Positions 37,806 to 49,209 of a stretch of 64,000 nucleotides of DNA are shown here, in pieces. Under the pieces are notes generated by a model. That model searched no databases, had not been told where the DNA came from, and saw only the letters and a program-made list of their open reading frames with translations. The position numbers were made by a program, and so were the translations under genes. The first letter of the stretch is position 1. Each line of letters opens with the position of its first letter. The stretch is from Stratiolaelaps scimitus (Eukaryota; Arthropoda; Arachnida; Mesostigmata; Laelapidae). Location: assembly GCA_019614645.1 (NCBI GenBank), contig JABWDB010000001.1, forward strand, positions 27,025,501 through 27,089,500, in the 5' to 3' direction.

Positions 37806-39301
37806 CCGAAAAAAAATACAATTTATTTTCACTAATAGAGTCCCATTGCCTGTCGTGCCGTTGAACTAGTTAGTCTTGCTGGTACTGTATTCAGTACGTG
37901 GATTGGGTGTGACACCTACAAACGTAACGGGGAGAAACATGTGAGCAAAATATTTAGAAATTCGTTTGGCGTCGCAATATAAAACAATGAAAAAATCTGT
38001 TCCAACCTCATTAACGATTTACAGGTACTGGGATAGTACTGAGTAGATTTTATAGAAGCATAGCGTACACCTTTAGATCATGTAAATATATACCTGAGGA
38101 TGAACGGAAATCGATTATCACAGCGCGGGTTGTTTTGCGGTTAATGCAGTGAAGTGGTTAGTCAATGTGGCGTCTTTCAATAAAGTTTACTTGAAAATGT
38201 GCTCCTATGTTTCGCAAGTACATAAGTCTCAAACTAAAGTATGGCCTATTCTTTGATTTCAATACTGACTAATAGGTTCTCAAACCTTGTGTCAGCCGTG
38301 GAATTGGTCACTTAGGGTTGCTCGATCGCCAACGAAATTAGTACGAACAGCAACAGCATCGCATTGTCTCCAGTGAGCGTTGGCAAGACCTGAAAGCAAT
38401 GTAGCCATTGCTGCAATATTGCATAACATAATTGCAAATCGTTTTTTTTTCATCAAAATTTAAGATCCTTCATAGACCTAGTCTGTATACATACTAATTC
38501 CTACGAACTACAGCCGGCCAAAAACTATACTAGACCGCGAATGTTAAGACATTTATAATGAGCGCATCGGAACATTCAGACAAAAAAATGTGACCAGTGT
38601 TTCTTTAGCGGGTATTCTGACCACCTCAACCCTGATACGGTGTGACGAAATACGCCGTATAGGCTTTCACACTTCCGCTTAGGTGGAATACAATTCGGTC
38701 AGTTCTTCTATCATATTCGCTCTCAAGCCATATACAGTGATGAAATATGCATAAGAGTTAGTTAATAATGCCAGCCGTGTTTATTATGATTATTATTGCT
38801 TAGCTGACATCAGCGGAGTATTCTTACGTATACCTATTTGGCAGCAATTAGTCGCCGAATGACTCGTCTGTCTATTGTATTGGAAACGCAATACCCGCAG
38901 GTATTAGTAATATTGTTATTATTATTATTATTGCTGCCGTGTGGCTTCGCCAGGTGGTGCGCACCCATCGTGCGTGCCTCGAACAGACGCCCTGAGAACA
39001 TGAGCATTTTATGAGGCGTCACTCACTCATAGTTTCGTCTGAACCCGAATGTTGGCATTCTCCGTCTTCGGCGCGCAGTAAGATGAGATGACCGGGAGCC
39101 ATAACAGCGTTGTCCTCTGGTGTTTACCCGCCCTGCCAGTCGAGCCGAGCATCGGTAGGCGCCGTAACGTCAGCGGTCATAAACGTGGCCGTTGGCGAGT
39201 CGAGCCGACACCGCAGGAAAGGGTGCCCGCGCATAGCAAGACCCCGAGAACTGCCCGGAAGAGCTGTCAGTTATCTACTCAGCCACTCAGCTAGTGATAG
39301 C

Positions 39302-40264
39302 ATGGCCATCAACCATATCGCTGCAGGGGAAGCACTCACTGCTACGGTGTTCCTCAAGAACAAACAACGACCGCAGCTGAAGGAGTTTCTGTTACGGCTC
39401 CACCGTTTTCTCAGCTCCGTGAACACCGCGGAGCACCGGCGTCCCTTCCGATGTCTCGACTTTGGATGCGGTCCCTCGGTTTGGAGTGCGCTCAGCCTCG
39501 CGCGTATCGCTGACGACATCGTGTTTGCTGAGTACGTGACGTCGAATCGAAAAGAGGTCTACAAATGGCTGACGCGCGATCCGACCTGTAGGGATTGGGG
39601 TGTCGCGTCGAGTATTATCGCCGGCCTTGAGCGAACGTCGGTTCGTGCCGTCGAGGACCGACTACGTCGTAAATTCTGCTCGGTTGTTCCATGCGATATT
39701 CATGCCGAATGTATTATTCAGCGGCCGCGAAAGGGTTCCCAGTCACTTTGCTATTACACAGGTCTCGACGACCTGCAGGGCGGGTCCAGCTCGACTAGCA
39801 GACTTGGCCTCCCGACGAAATCGACAGATCAGCATGACGAAGCTGTGCCTGAATCACCTCGCTCGCGTTCAGGATCGTCCGGCGACGAAACGTGGCCGTC
39901 GCCCGAAGAGGACATTTTCGACCTCGTCCTAAGCAGTTGCTGTTTGGAGTGCGCCTGTTTTGACGAGCACGGCTATCGGCGTGCAGTGCGAAAATTGTCG
40001 GAACGCACAGCGTCGGGTGGTTATCTAGTCCTCGTTGGTATAATGGACTGTCCGAGCTGTGAACTAGGACGGAGTTTTCCCCGCCTCGCACTTACCGAGA
40101 ACATCATCAAGGAGAGCATATGTGCCGTCGATCTGACGCTGCAGTCGTTTGACAAATTCCTCGTGGCTGGAGTTACAAACGCGTGTTTCTATTTTGTGGT
40201 AGCCCGAAAGAAGCGCCTTCTCTCAGTGACCGCATCAACGGGATGCCGAGAAACAAGACTTTAA
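39302..40264 (+). CDS. PNMT/NNMT/TEMT-family S-adenosylmethionine-dependent methyltransferase
   Basis: A single uninterrupted 320-codon frame. Motif I for SAM binding is LDFGCGPSVWSAL (residues 52-64), followed by FAEYVTSNRKEVYKWL (75-90). The post-motif FDLVLSSCCLECAC (206-219), HGYRRAVRKL (223-232) and GGYLVLVGIMD (239-249) align with the NNMT/PNMT/INMT pattern of an acidic-loop strand, an ECAC block and a GGxLV strand. The C-terminus ends with a family-like FYFVVARK. Enzymes of this family methylate small amines or pyridines such as nicotinamide, indolethylamines or phenylethanolamines in the cytosol; the substrate here is unknown. The protein is about 55 residues longer than vertebrate NNMT because of a Ser-rich, low-complexity insertion at about 143-203. 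The ATG at 39302 was chosen because it precedes the conserved N-terminus; the frame stays open 64 codons further upstream without an ATG. AATAAA occurs at 40441. Confidence 0.88.
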   Translation: MAINHIAAGEALTATVFLKNKQRPQLKEFLLRLHRFLSSVNTAEHRRPFRCLDFGCGPSVWSALSLARIADDIVFAEYVTSNRKEVYKWLTRDPTCRDWGVASSIIAGLERTSVRAVEDRLRRKFCSVVPCDIHAECIIQRPRKGSQSLCYYTGLDDLQGGSSSTSRLGLPTKSTDQHDEAVPESPRSRSGSSGDETWPSPEEDIFDLVLSSCCLECACFDEHGYRRAVRKLSERTASGGYLVLVGIMDCPSCELGRSFPRLALTENIIKESICAVDLTLQSFDKFLVAGVTNACFYFVVARKKRLLSVTASTGCRETRL

Positions 40265-40440
40265 ACATTCGGCCTGATTCGACCTCGCTGATAGGTGACG
40301 TTCGACTATGTATGTGTACTGTTTCTGAATGACAAAAAGGCGCGTGTCCACTTATGCAACAGCAGCAGAAGCACTCGTATTTGTGCCCCTCTCCGAACCG
40401 TGCTCTAAGTAGCAACACCTCCAGGGTAAAAAATATATAA

Positions 40441-40446
40441 AATAAA
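40441..40446 (+). terminator. Polyadenylation signal of the methyltransferase gene
   Basis: A canonical AATAAA occurs 177 bases after the stop codon in an A-rich context. It is the first such hexamer downstream of the gene on the plus strand, which makes it the likely cleavage signal. Confidence 0.5.
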
Positions 40447-41073
40447 AGGAAAAATACAAGCACTATTGATGTGTCTGCTGGGAGAATGTTGGAGCCAGCC
40501 ACAAACGAAAGTCGCTGAGTATTTCGTGTGTGCACCCCTCAAATGTCTGTGTGCCGCCGGTGATAGAATGATATCGTCTATTTGTGTGAATGTGTTAAGC
40601 ACAATACGAATGAGCGGTATTCGGCTTTGATTTGTTCATTTATTTATTAACACATTAGCACATTGCGAACTATCGGTTAGGACAGAAGACGTACATATTA
40701 GCGACAACGGTGATGACATGTGACGATGTTAGCCCTGAAAAATACAAAAGAATCTGTGTCACTTAGACGAATACAATCAACGCTAGGAAACCTGGTCAGT
40801 TTGCTTTTGTTTGGGCATTTCTCCATTTTTCCAAAGTTCAATGACTATACTTAATAAACCGTGCATATTGAATGGCTTGGTGGAAAGACGAACACAGCTA
40901 CGAACTACATACTTTATGAATTTATAGTAGAATAAATTTATAACCCAGTGCAATACTAAGCGCTCAATATTTTATCGAAATTTCGTGATATGCTTATACT
41001 AGGAGGTTACCCATAAAGCGTGTTAAAGCTATTCAAATTAACAATGAGGCTTTTGCTGCTCGCACCTGAATTA

Positions 41074-41078
<5 letters not shown>

Positions 41079-41109
<31 letters not shown>
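41079..41109. repeat. AT dinucleotide microsatellite
   Basis: About 15 AT units downstream of the methyltransferase gene. Confidence 0.95.
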
Positions 41110-41112
<3 letters not shown>

Positions 41113-41299
41113 TGGCACACAAATCTATGGAACCAATTAATACCATGTATATGTTGGTCGAGTATAAATATATGTGCCATTGACAGTTGGACGGATTGTC
41201 TGCTCCTTAGGTTTATATTATCGTTAGCATTGTTCTAGGTATAATATTCTACCGTGTGAGAGTGCATATTTCGTAAAATTTCCGGGGGCGATTCTCATC

Positions 41300-41385
41300 T
41301 AACATTTAATCGTCCACGGTACTTCTGCTTTCTGCGTTGCTTCATAAGACCAAAGACTTAAATATGAATCTGTGACCGACGTGCT
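41300..41385 (-). repeat. Truncated SINE copy (3' half), reverse orientation
   Basis: On the minus strand the order CTTATGAAGCAACGC, an AGCAGAAGTACCGTGGACG block and ATTAAATGTT matches the 3' half of the other copies. The tRNA-like head is missing or too diverged to recognise, so this is a 5'-truncated or old copy. Confidence 0.5.
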
Positions 41386-42547
41386 CAGGTATACCTCGAG
41401 CGACAAAAACGCTTCCAGACAGAGCATTCGTTTAGTTTTCTAAAATTTTCGATCAGAGCATCATTCAGTTGTTTGTGAGCTACGACCCGATGTGGCCCAA
41501 ATAAACTACCCATGAAAATCGTTTGTGCCAGCAGTTTTCCCTGAAGATCCCCTAACTTAGCTAAGACAATTTGGATAATATACGAATCACTAAATCTACG
41601 GGCGATCGGCTTCCCGTTCCCTATAGACCCCTCTTTTCGTGTTGATCGAATATTTTAGAAAAATATACGATCAGTTTCCAGCTCGGGCGCTAATGCTGGC
41701 TTTGCCGTTGCCTGAGCCACTGTGTGAAAATAACACTGGCAGGAAGATGACCAAGCCGAAAGGTCAATACAACGAATAGTGCCATAAACACGGAGGCAGC
41801 TTTTTGAAGTGAAACAGTTAAAGAGCAGGATGAAGTGGCCAAGATGCGGTAGCAGCAGTCGGCCGTTTTCCTGAATGTCAACACGAGACGATAAGTGCTT
41901 AAGAGAGGTATACGCCGAAGGGCGATTTCGCATAGACGTGCCACTGGTCAGGAGTCAGCGGGTGACCAGGTCAGCTGCAAACCTAAGAAAAACTAAACAC
42001 GTTCAGGTTTCGTTTAATTCGCACATTAGCAGCTATAAGCTCTGTGGACAGCGATGTTTCGATAGTGGCTCTACAGGATAGTGGCCCGTTCTCAATCTTT
42101 CGCTTGACTGTGTTGTCGTGGTTGAGCGATCGCGTCCTTCTACAGCTCTCAGTAGCACAATCAGGTCAGCAATGTGCAGCAAAGTGGTTTGTGAAATTTC
42201 GTTATAAAAATCTTGATCTCCAAGACGCTCCTCCGTCCAGTTGGCTAGTCATTTGCGTTATAAACACAATGAAGGCTTAATCGACTATGACCGGCATTTT
42301 GTCGACGAGAGAGATCGGACACAACCTCAGCATTGACCAGTAAATCATTTGGAATTTACTCGATTTTCGCTACGAACATACGTATGAACCCAATACTTCC
42401 AAAAATCTGCTAGAGGATTTGTTATTAAGTGCACTGCCGTGATCCGTAGGTATATTTTGAAAACACTGAGTAGAAAACAACAGCTTACGTTCAGTTAGAT
42501 ATTAATAATTTACCCATGTGACTCATCTACAGATTTAGGTTACTTAC

Positions 42548-42752
42548 ACTGCCCGATTGTGGACGACGTTGAAGTCTGCCGCGTCTCAGAGATGAGCGCG
42601 CAGCTGAATTTCGCCTCGTCAAAGCGGATGAGTTTCGTCGTCGGAGCGCTAAATAAGGAAGTAAGGCCAGAGCTGCAACCCCTCCGCACGGCGCGGGGTC
42701 CACAACAGGAAGAGACACTAGACAAACGCTAATGCTCAGGACATGAAGAATC
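42548..42752 (-). CDS. Possible internal exon of a secreted or arginine-rich protein (weak)
   Basis: On the minus strand a CTTTCATAG acceptor-like site is followed by 205 open bases and a strong GTAAGT donor. The frame begins with a signal-peptide-like stretch (VLSISVCLVSLPVVDPAP) and continues with repeated dibasic or tribasic sites (RRRN, TRRN, LRRGR, QRRP). Partner exons were not found. It could be part of a peptide precursor, or a chance frame in a locally GC-rich patch. Confidence 0.2.
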
Positions 42753-45700
42753 CTATGAAAGGTTAATGATTGAGCTACTTAAGTCAGCGAGCAAGAAAAT
42801 AATAATGAATTCGTATGAAAAGAAAAATATCAGGAACCCTTCTGAAGTGCAACGGAAAAGCCTGCCTCTGCGATCTGCCGCCACGGCGATCACGGGTGTC
42901 ATGAAGTAACTCGCTTCTTCATTTCTATTTCCCCAAAATCACCTACTCGTTATACGGTCCTCATAATGTCACATTCACTAGGTATGAAGCGCTTTGGTTT
43001 TGTTCGCCGTTTGCCTGACTGCCAAACATTTAGAGTAAAAAAATTATGAAAAAATAAAATAAATAATAATAAAAATAAAATCAATGGCAAAAAAATCAGT
43101 GGTATTTTACAGTAGATAAAACCGAATTGAGACGTGAAAACCCGACTGAAGCCGACTGATGGCATCAACTGGCGTTTCTGGCAGTCGGACCAAAATTCAA
43201 CTCTTTACGGCTGCATACTTATGCAGTCATGGCAATATAGCACGCACTCATTTAGCTATGACTTGGAGCTGTCGTCAGTGAATACTCGCTCTTGTCGAAA
43301 TCGCGAAACATCCCTTTGCATTTCACAGGTGATCATGGCCAGCGGTGAAATCCCGCAGCGGCAATTTCGAATTTATTATTGAGCTTACAACACAGGTATA
43401 AATGGGATGTGTCACAATTTGAATGTATGATGGGCGCAAAGCGCAATTATGCACCTTCCCCTGTTAGACGTATGTACATGATGAGTCGGTACTAGAAAAA
43501 CACACAGTAAAATAGGACAATTCCTGGGTGTCTCATGGTTGAGAGCCTGGCAATTACACTCATAATTTCATTGACGTAGCAAACGCATATGACAGACTGC
43601 TCGGTGGATATCTGTGCATGGGACACCGATCCACCGTATAGATTTTAAGACATTATTAAGTTCTTCTCAGGATGCACTTATTTCATTATAATAAGCCCAG
43701 AATTTTTTTCGAAAATTTCATTGTGAAGTGAATATGAACCTTTATAGAAATTTATGTGGAACTCTTATGGTTTAATTTATGATTCAATATCGCACACTGT
43801 TGTCGGACTGCGCAGTGAACTTTTAACGACAAATTAAGGGTTGTATTCGGAGAAGCGCTCATTTTACCTGGATAACGTACAGCCTTATGGGCTAGATCAC
43901 CAAGTGGGTCAAAGAGTGTTCCTACATCCGTATTTGCATTGGAGGCCGACCGAATCACTGACTCTTCTTCCTTGATTTTAACTCCAACACATGTATAAGC
44001 TTTCTACGCCTGCGCAATCGTCTAGGAGTGAACGAATATAGCAGAACTCAGTTTTAGAATAAACATCAGGTCGACAGGGAGAGCAGACCTTACCAGGGAC
44101 GATGGAACGTCCATCAGGGGGTCACACTTATCTCTGTCTCGAAGAGGCTGATTTTCAAGAAGATGTCTATTTCTTAATACACAAACAATCAATGCGGTCA
44201 TAGACAATAAAAATGAAACCATTCGACCCTATGCGACCTACTCGTCAAGAGGTGTGGCGGGCATAATATTGATATTACATATGAATTTGAATGGAAACAT
44301 CGTAGTCTTTGTAAATGAAGTTCTTTCCCTGAAGCGAAAAGTGTTTCAGTTCATATATTTCTTAGGCCAACAAAAACTATATTCTCAAGTTGCATTATGA
44401 TAAATCTGCATCATCGCAGGGCACGCCTACGTTCTTCAAATAAATACCGCCGACAGACTATCCCAGAGATATACTTAAAAATCAGAATATATCTAACTCC
44501 ATTGGTACTACACGTTCAGCGAAGTGTTGTATTCATGCAAGTCGAACTTAATTACATCTTGCTTACTGCGTATATTTACGTTTCCTGGCTGAAAAAGCCC
44601 TAGATCAAACAACATTTTAGGATGAACTTAATTCACTGCTGCCGATATAAAAGTTCTCGAAACGGACCTCAGCAGTAGATAACAATATTATTCAAATTTC
44701 ACTTCATAGCCGAAAGACCGTCTTTCACACTGGAGTCAACAAATAGATAGACGAATGGCGCGAACGTAAACAACACGCTAATTACGGATTAATTAGTTTT
44801 GAGGACTGTTTGTGCATACGTACCGTCCGTACTCAAGGAGCATCACTACCCGGTAATCTCCGGCAGTATCAAGTGGATTATTGTATACAGCGTACGTTAA
44901 GGCGACACTGACCGAAAAATTGATGCGCTCCCAAATCTACACCCAAACTGAATATCCAGTGAATATCTTAAATGTCATAAAGTTTAAAGTTGCCTTTAAT
45001 ATAGCACTATGGACTAAATTATATAGAATTTGATCACTTCACGTACCGTGTCAGCCTCATGGTCGTCGACTTTAACACTTTGGTACAGTTCGCCAAAATG
45101 TATCACGTTCGCATGCCAATTGCGTGTGTTCGCGACAAAACAAAAATCAAAATAGTAGAAGTCAAGTCCCCGATTTCCCATTGTTTGTTCAAGCTCGTTC
45201 GATGCCTGGACGTGTTTCACCACAAAGCGCTGGCTGGCATCTGTTGTTACCGGTGACAGCGTTGACTTGGTCAACTCTGTAGACACTATACGGATGATTG
45301 TGCGTCTATTCAGCAGCAGTTATCGCAGCAGAAACGAGGGCAAATAGATCAGTGTCATTCAGATGAGGCTCGACTTAGGGCAGGGCCGTACGTCGTATTG
45401 TGCGGCCCGGTTAAGCGATCTGACCAATTGACAGTGACGGTGCTGTGGATCAAGGCCACCCCGCCACCTCATCTCTACACAGTCAGTGAGATGAGATCTC
45501 CCTGCCGAGTACAATCAGCGATCAACTATCGCAGTTCACCGATGAAATCCTGGGTGTGCACAGAGCGCTACTGTACTGCAAACGACTTTCAACGTCCATC
45601 TTATCGTGGAACGCGGTAGAACCGTTTCACATGATATTATATAATAGTACATGGCTACTGTTTTTTCGAGTCTAGAGGATTTGATCTTTACAGTGCCAGT

Positions 45701-48700
45701 GGCGGGGAAGAGTGTTTATTTAACTCGCGTGCACATAAACGGTGATCCCTTTTCGTGAAGTAGACAAACATGATATTCTAGTTGGGCGTTAGCATGGCTC
45801 TATTTGTGGTCATCCGAGATTAATCTATTTTTTTCCGCATAATAATGCATTTTTTCAATTAAACCCGTGCGATACAACGACACGTAATCCCGCAAAGGTA
45901 ACTAACATTGTATCCAACTTGGGTTTGCTCAACAAAATGCAAATGTTGCCTTATCAAATAAGCTGCACACGTGTATGCTCACTATGCACACTGTATCCCA
46001 CACGGGCGAAATCAGCTCAGGGTCATTAAAAATCCCAAAATCCGCTCAGGGTCATTAATTTGGTTTATTCATTTTTGGTGTTATTTTATCGTAGTTTGGT
46101 ATAGAAATCATTTACTCGTATGATAGTCGTTCTACAGTTCTAGGCATTTCATCGTGTGGTTGTTGATATTTCATGGCAGATCGCCAGCTGACTGAACACT
46201 ATATTCTCGCAATCCGTTTTCTCAGTCTAGTTCTACGGTGACGGCACTGTCAAGTAATAGATATACGTTATCAAAGCGTACATGGAATTGGTCGGTGATA
46301 CCTGAATAAAAATAAAAGCATATTTCAATGTTCCTCTATTTTCTAGCTCAGATTTGTCGGTTATTGCAGTACAACAAATATCGAAGCATTGCTCGTTATT
46401 ATCATTTGCTACCTCGAGCGAGGAACCTCTATCTTGTCTTGTTAGCGAATCACGCTGTCTAAAGATGCACAGAGTGAGATCACCTGTTTCAGATAACACC
46501 CCCAAAAAACGTCTGATAAACATAATCAGCACCAGCAAATTCATGGTCTCCGCCAACATTTAACTTTTGGTTAGATGACAATGATTATATTTTCGCACAC
46601 GATGTCACCCTTCATCATCGTGTCCGACAAGTCTACCGCCGTTAATAAGTCGCCCCGCACAAGCCTCGATATGTGTTCGACTGGAGAATTGAATGACTTC
46701 CCTATAATTGGCAAATACTACCTCCCGTTATGCATATACGCGAACTTATGACGACGTCGCTTGGTGTCATTATACGAGCCAATGAAACAGTGGTCAGATC
46801 ATCGGACCGAGCGCGAGAAGCCACGAAACAACTCTTAGCGATTAACACTAACGACAGCTCGCATCTCGAAGTATGCCTGTCTTTATTCTGTGGCATTATC
46901 AATGTTCGTAACAACCGCTGGCGCAGCATTTGTAGCATGTAGCTATTATTGTTATTTATTATTTATATTATTGTTGTTATTCGTACTGTGAATTATAGTT
47001 AGCATTGCTATTCGCACGTGTGGACTTGTTTCACGCTTCCCGCATTACAATCGAGGATGTTTCCACCACTACAATCGTAGGACGCAATTGCTCTGTCAGC
47101 CGTCTCTAGCGTCGATCGCTTCGACTTGGGTTTTTTCCCTGACGGAATGACGTCAATCAATAGTGACCGGTCATTGCTATTAATCAAATAGAAATCTGTT
47201 CCGTGTTTTGCTGCTTTTAGCTACAGACAGACGCATATAGAGACATACATACCTACTATATATATATGTATATATGTGTTGTTAGAAAATGAGGTCTACA
47301 GTGATTTCCAATAACCATGAACTTGTATTTTACCAATGTTGCTTAATTACTTTCTCGTACAGCACAGATTGCGTCGGCTATCGATGCGTGACGTACGGCT
47401 GATTACTAGTACAGACTGCTCTGGCCATATTCACACGGATCAAGTAGAGGAAAGTGTGTTTTTATCAGCGAATGAAATCATCGACATCCCTAGTCCCGCA
47501 GTGTCCTGTTCCATTTTGATATCTTGTCATAGAAAAATCACAGGGAACATCCCTGAGCGAGGGAGAGAGAGACAGAAGGAGAGAGAGAGAGACAAAATTT
47601 CCAAGACTTTCTAATGGTTTAGATTCGTCTATAGCAGCGATGATGACCGCATTGAGCGGTATTAATTGCTACTCGCTTTCTCCCATCGATGACCCGTATT
47701 TTCCACATACTAGCACCTACCTCGTGGAGCCGCGCACTAAATGATCGCGAAATCAAGCGGTCAAGAAGCCGCTCTCCGCTTCGTCTGGAACATTTGCAGG
47801 TGGAAAAGCAATCTGATCGAGAAGAAATTGCAAATAGCACAAAAAATCCCACCACTGAGGGCCTGAGCGAGCACCCGAAAACTAGAATCTAACAGCTTCG
47901 TTCCTACTGCACGTCCACATGTTTATCTGTCTCATAATAGAGATGCGATGTGTACCTCCCTAGTCTTCTCTCCCTTACCGGTAAGCACCCGGAACGGGGG
48001 AACCAGGGGAACAAGTTTCAGCGGATGGCCGTACGTTTTGCAGTTGTCGTTATCCATCCTCAACAGTCGCCGGCAAAGCGAATCGGCAAACATCGCCAGC
48101 GTTGTGTCGCCGGCGGCCGGCGACAGATTGTCAGAGACAGCGGCTAGGCTTGACAACTAACAGGTACATTCGCATCAAAAGGACGAACACGCGGACGACC
48201 CGATCTGCCTGTCTCGCTGACATCCACGGCTATTTCAATTTGCTGCTGCTGCTGCGGCTGCCACTGCGGCGCTCGACTGCAGACAAAACGCCAGAAATTT
48301 CCAGACACTAGCTTCTGCTGCCGCTGCTTCTCGCTGCTTCGCTCCGTTGTATTCTTCATTAGGTGGAATTTACCAGCTCCCCCTGCTCGGGATCCGCTGG
48401 CCGGTTTTCCCTGCTGGACTGAACGAGTCGCGATTTTTACGGTTTGCGTCAATGTGTGGCAGCGAAGATGATGATGATGATGATGATTACATTATGACTA
48501 GTACCATATATTTATTGGCATATTGGACTATTATAGATGTACTGGCCCATGTCAATGAACGTAGTGGAGGCGGCTGGTGGAGTGGAGTAAAATTGGTCAG
48601 TAGTTGCGGCTGCTGCTGCGAGCCAGTTCATTCGTCACGATGTGCAAGGGTCGCTTCCGCTGTGGCCATAACTGAAAGATATGTTGCCTATATTATTATA

Positions 48701-49209
48701 TTACGTGTCTCGACGTAAGCAAATCTGCCTTCGATGACGACAGTAAACGAGATTGGTGTTATTGCTGCTTGTGCTGCTGATAGTATTGATGGTAGCGTTA
48801 GCGGTCATGGCGCCTGCTGTATTCGCCGGTCGAAACCGAGTGGAGCGAGGAGGAGGCTAAGAAGAAATGGGACGGACCCACCGGGCTACGAGAGGAGGTG
48901 GGTGACAATTGGTGGCCATTCTTGAGAGATCTTGAAAAAACGGCGCGATGCAGTCCAGCCGCTGTCAGAAGGTATTTGTTAGTCTCAGGAAGATGCGCAC
49001 GACCTATAGTTAACCAGGTCCCTATAGACGAACAAGCATAAAACAAACCCCTCGTGATATGACAGTGTCGTGAGCAGCCGAAGTGGGCTAATAAACGCAG
49101 AAACCCCACAGTTCGGGTCCTTCAAAAGGATCATCCTTCAGTTAACAGATCACAGCGAACAGTGTGCGGTGCACACTTGTCTCACGGACGCTTAAGGTTC
49201 GTTGGCGAA

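Larger units (their letters stand above)
35545..39301. other. Intergenic region between the CD36-family and methyltransferase genes
   Basis: The first part should hold the receptor's 3' untranslated region; an AATAAA at about 36695 and another near 37315 are possible polyadenylation signals. The rest contains a GA tract (36537-36557), AT tracts near 36780 and 37158, the SINE copy at 37665-37805 and ATT-type runs near 38907-38930. I see no further gene. Confidence 0.5.
40447..49209. other. Long stretch without a confident gene
   Basis: Mostly AT-rich with frequent stops. It contains an AT microsatellite (41079-41109), the truncated SINE (41300-41385), a possible minus-strand exon (42548-42752), a short direct duplication near 46017-46062 and a GC-richer, repeat-bearing stretch at 47.9-48.9 kb with a GAT run at about 48469-48487. 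The GC-richer stretch ends shortly before the secreted-protein gene and may be part of its promoter. Confidence 0.4.
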
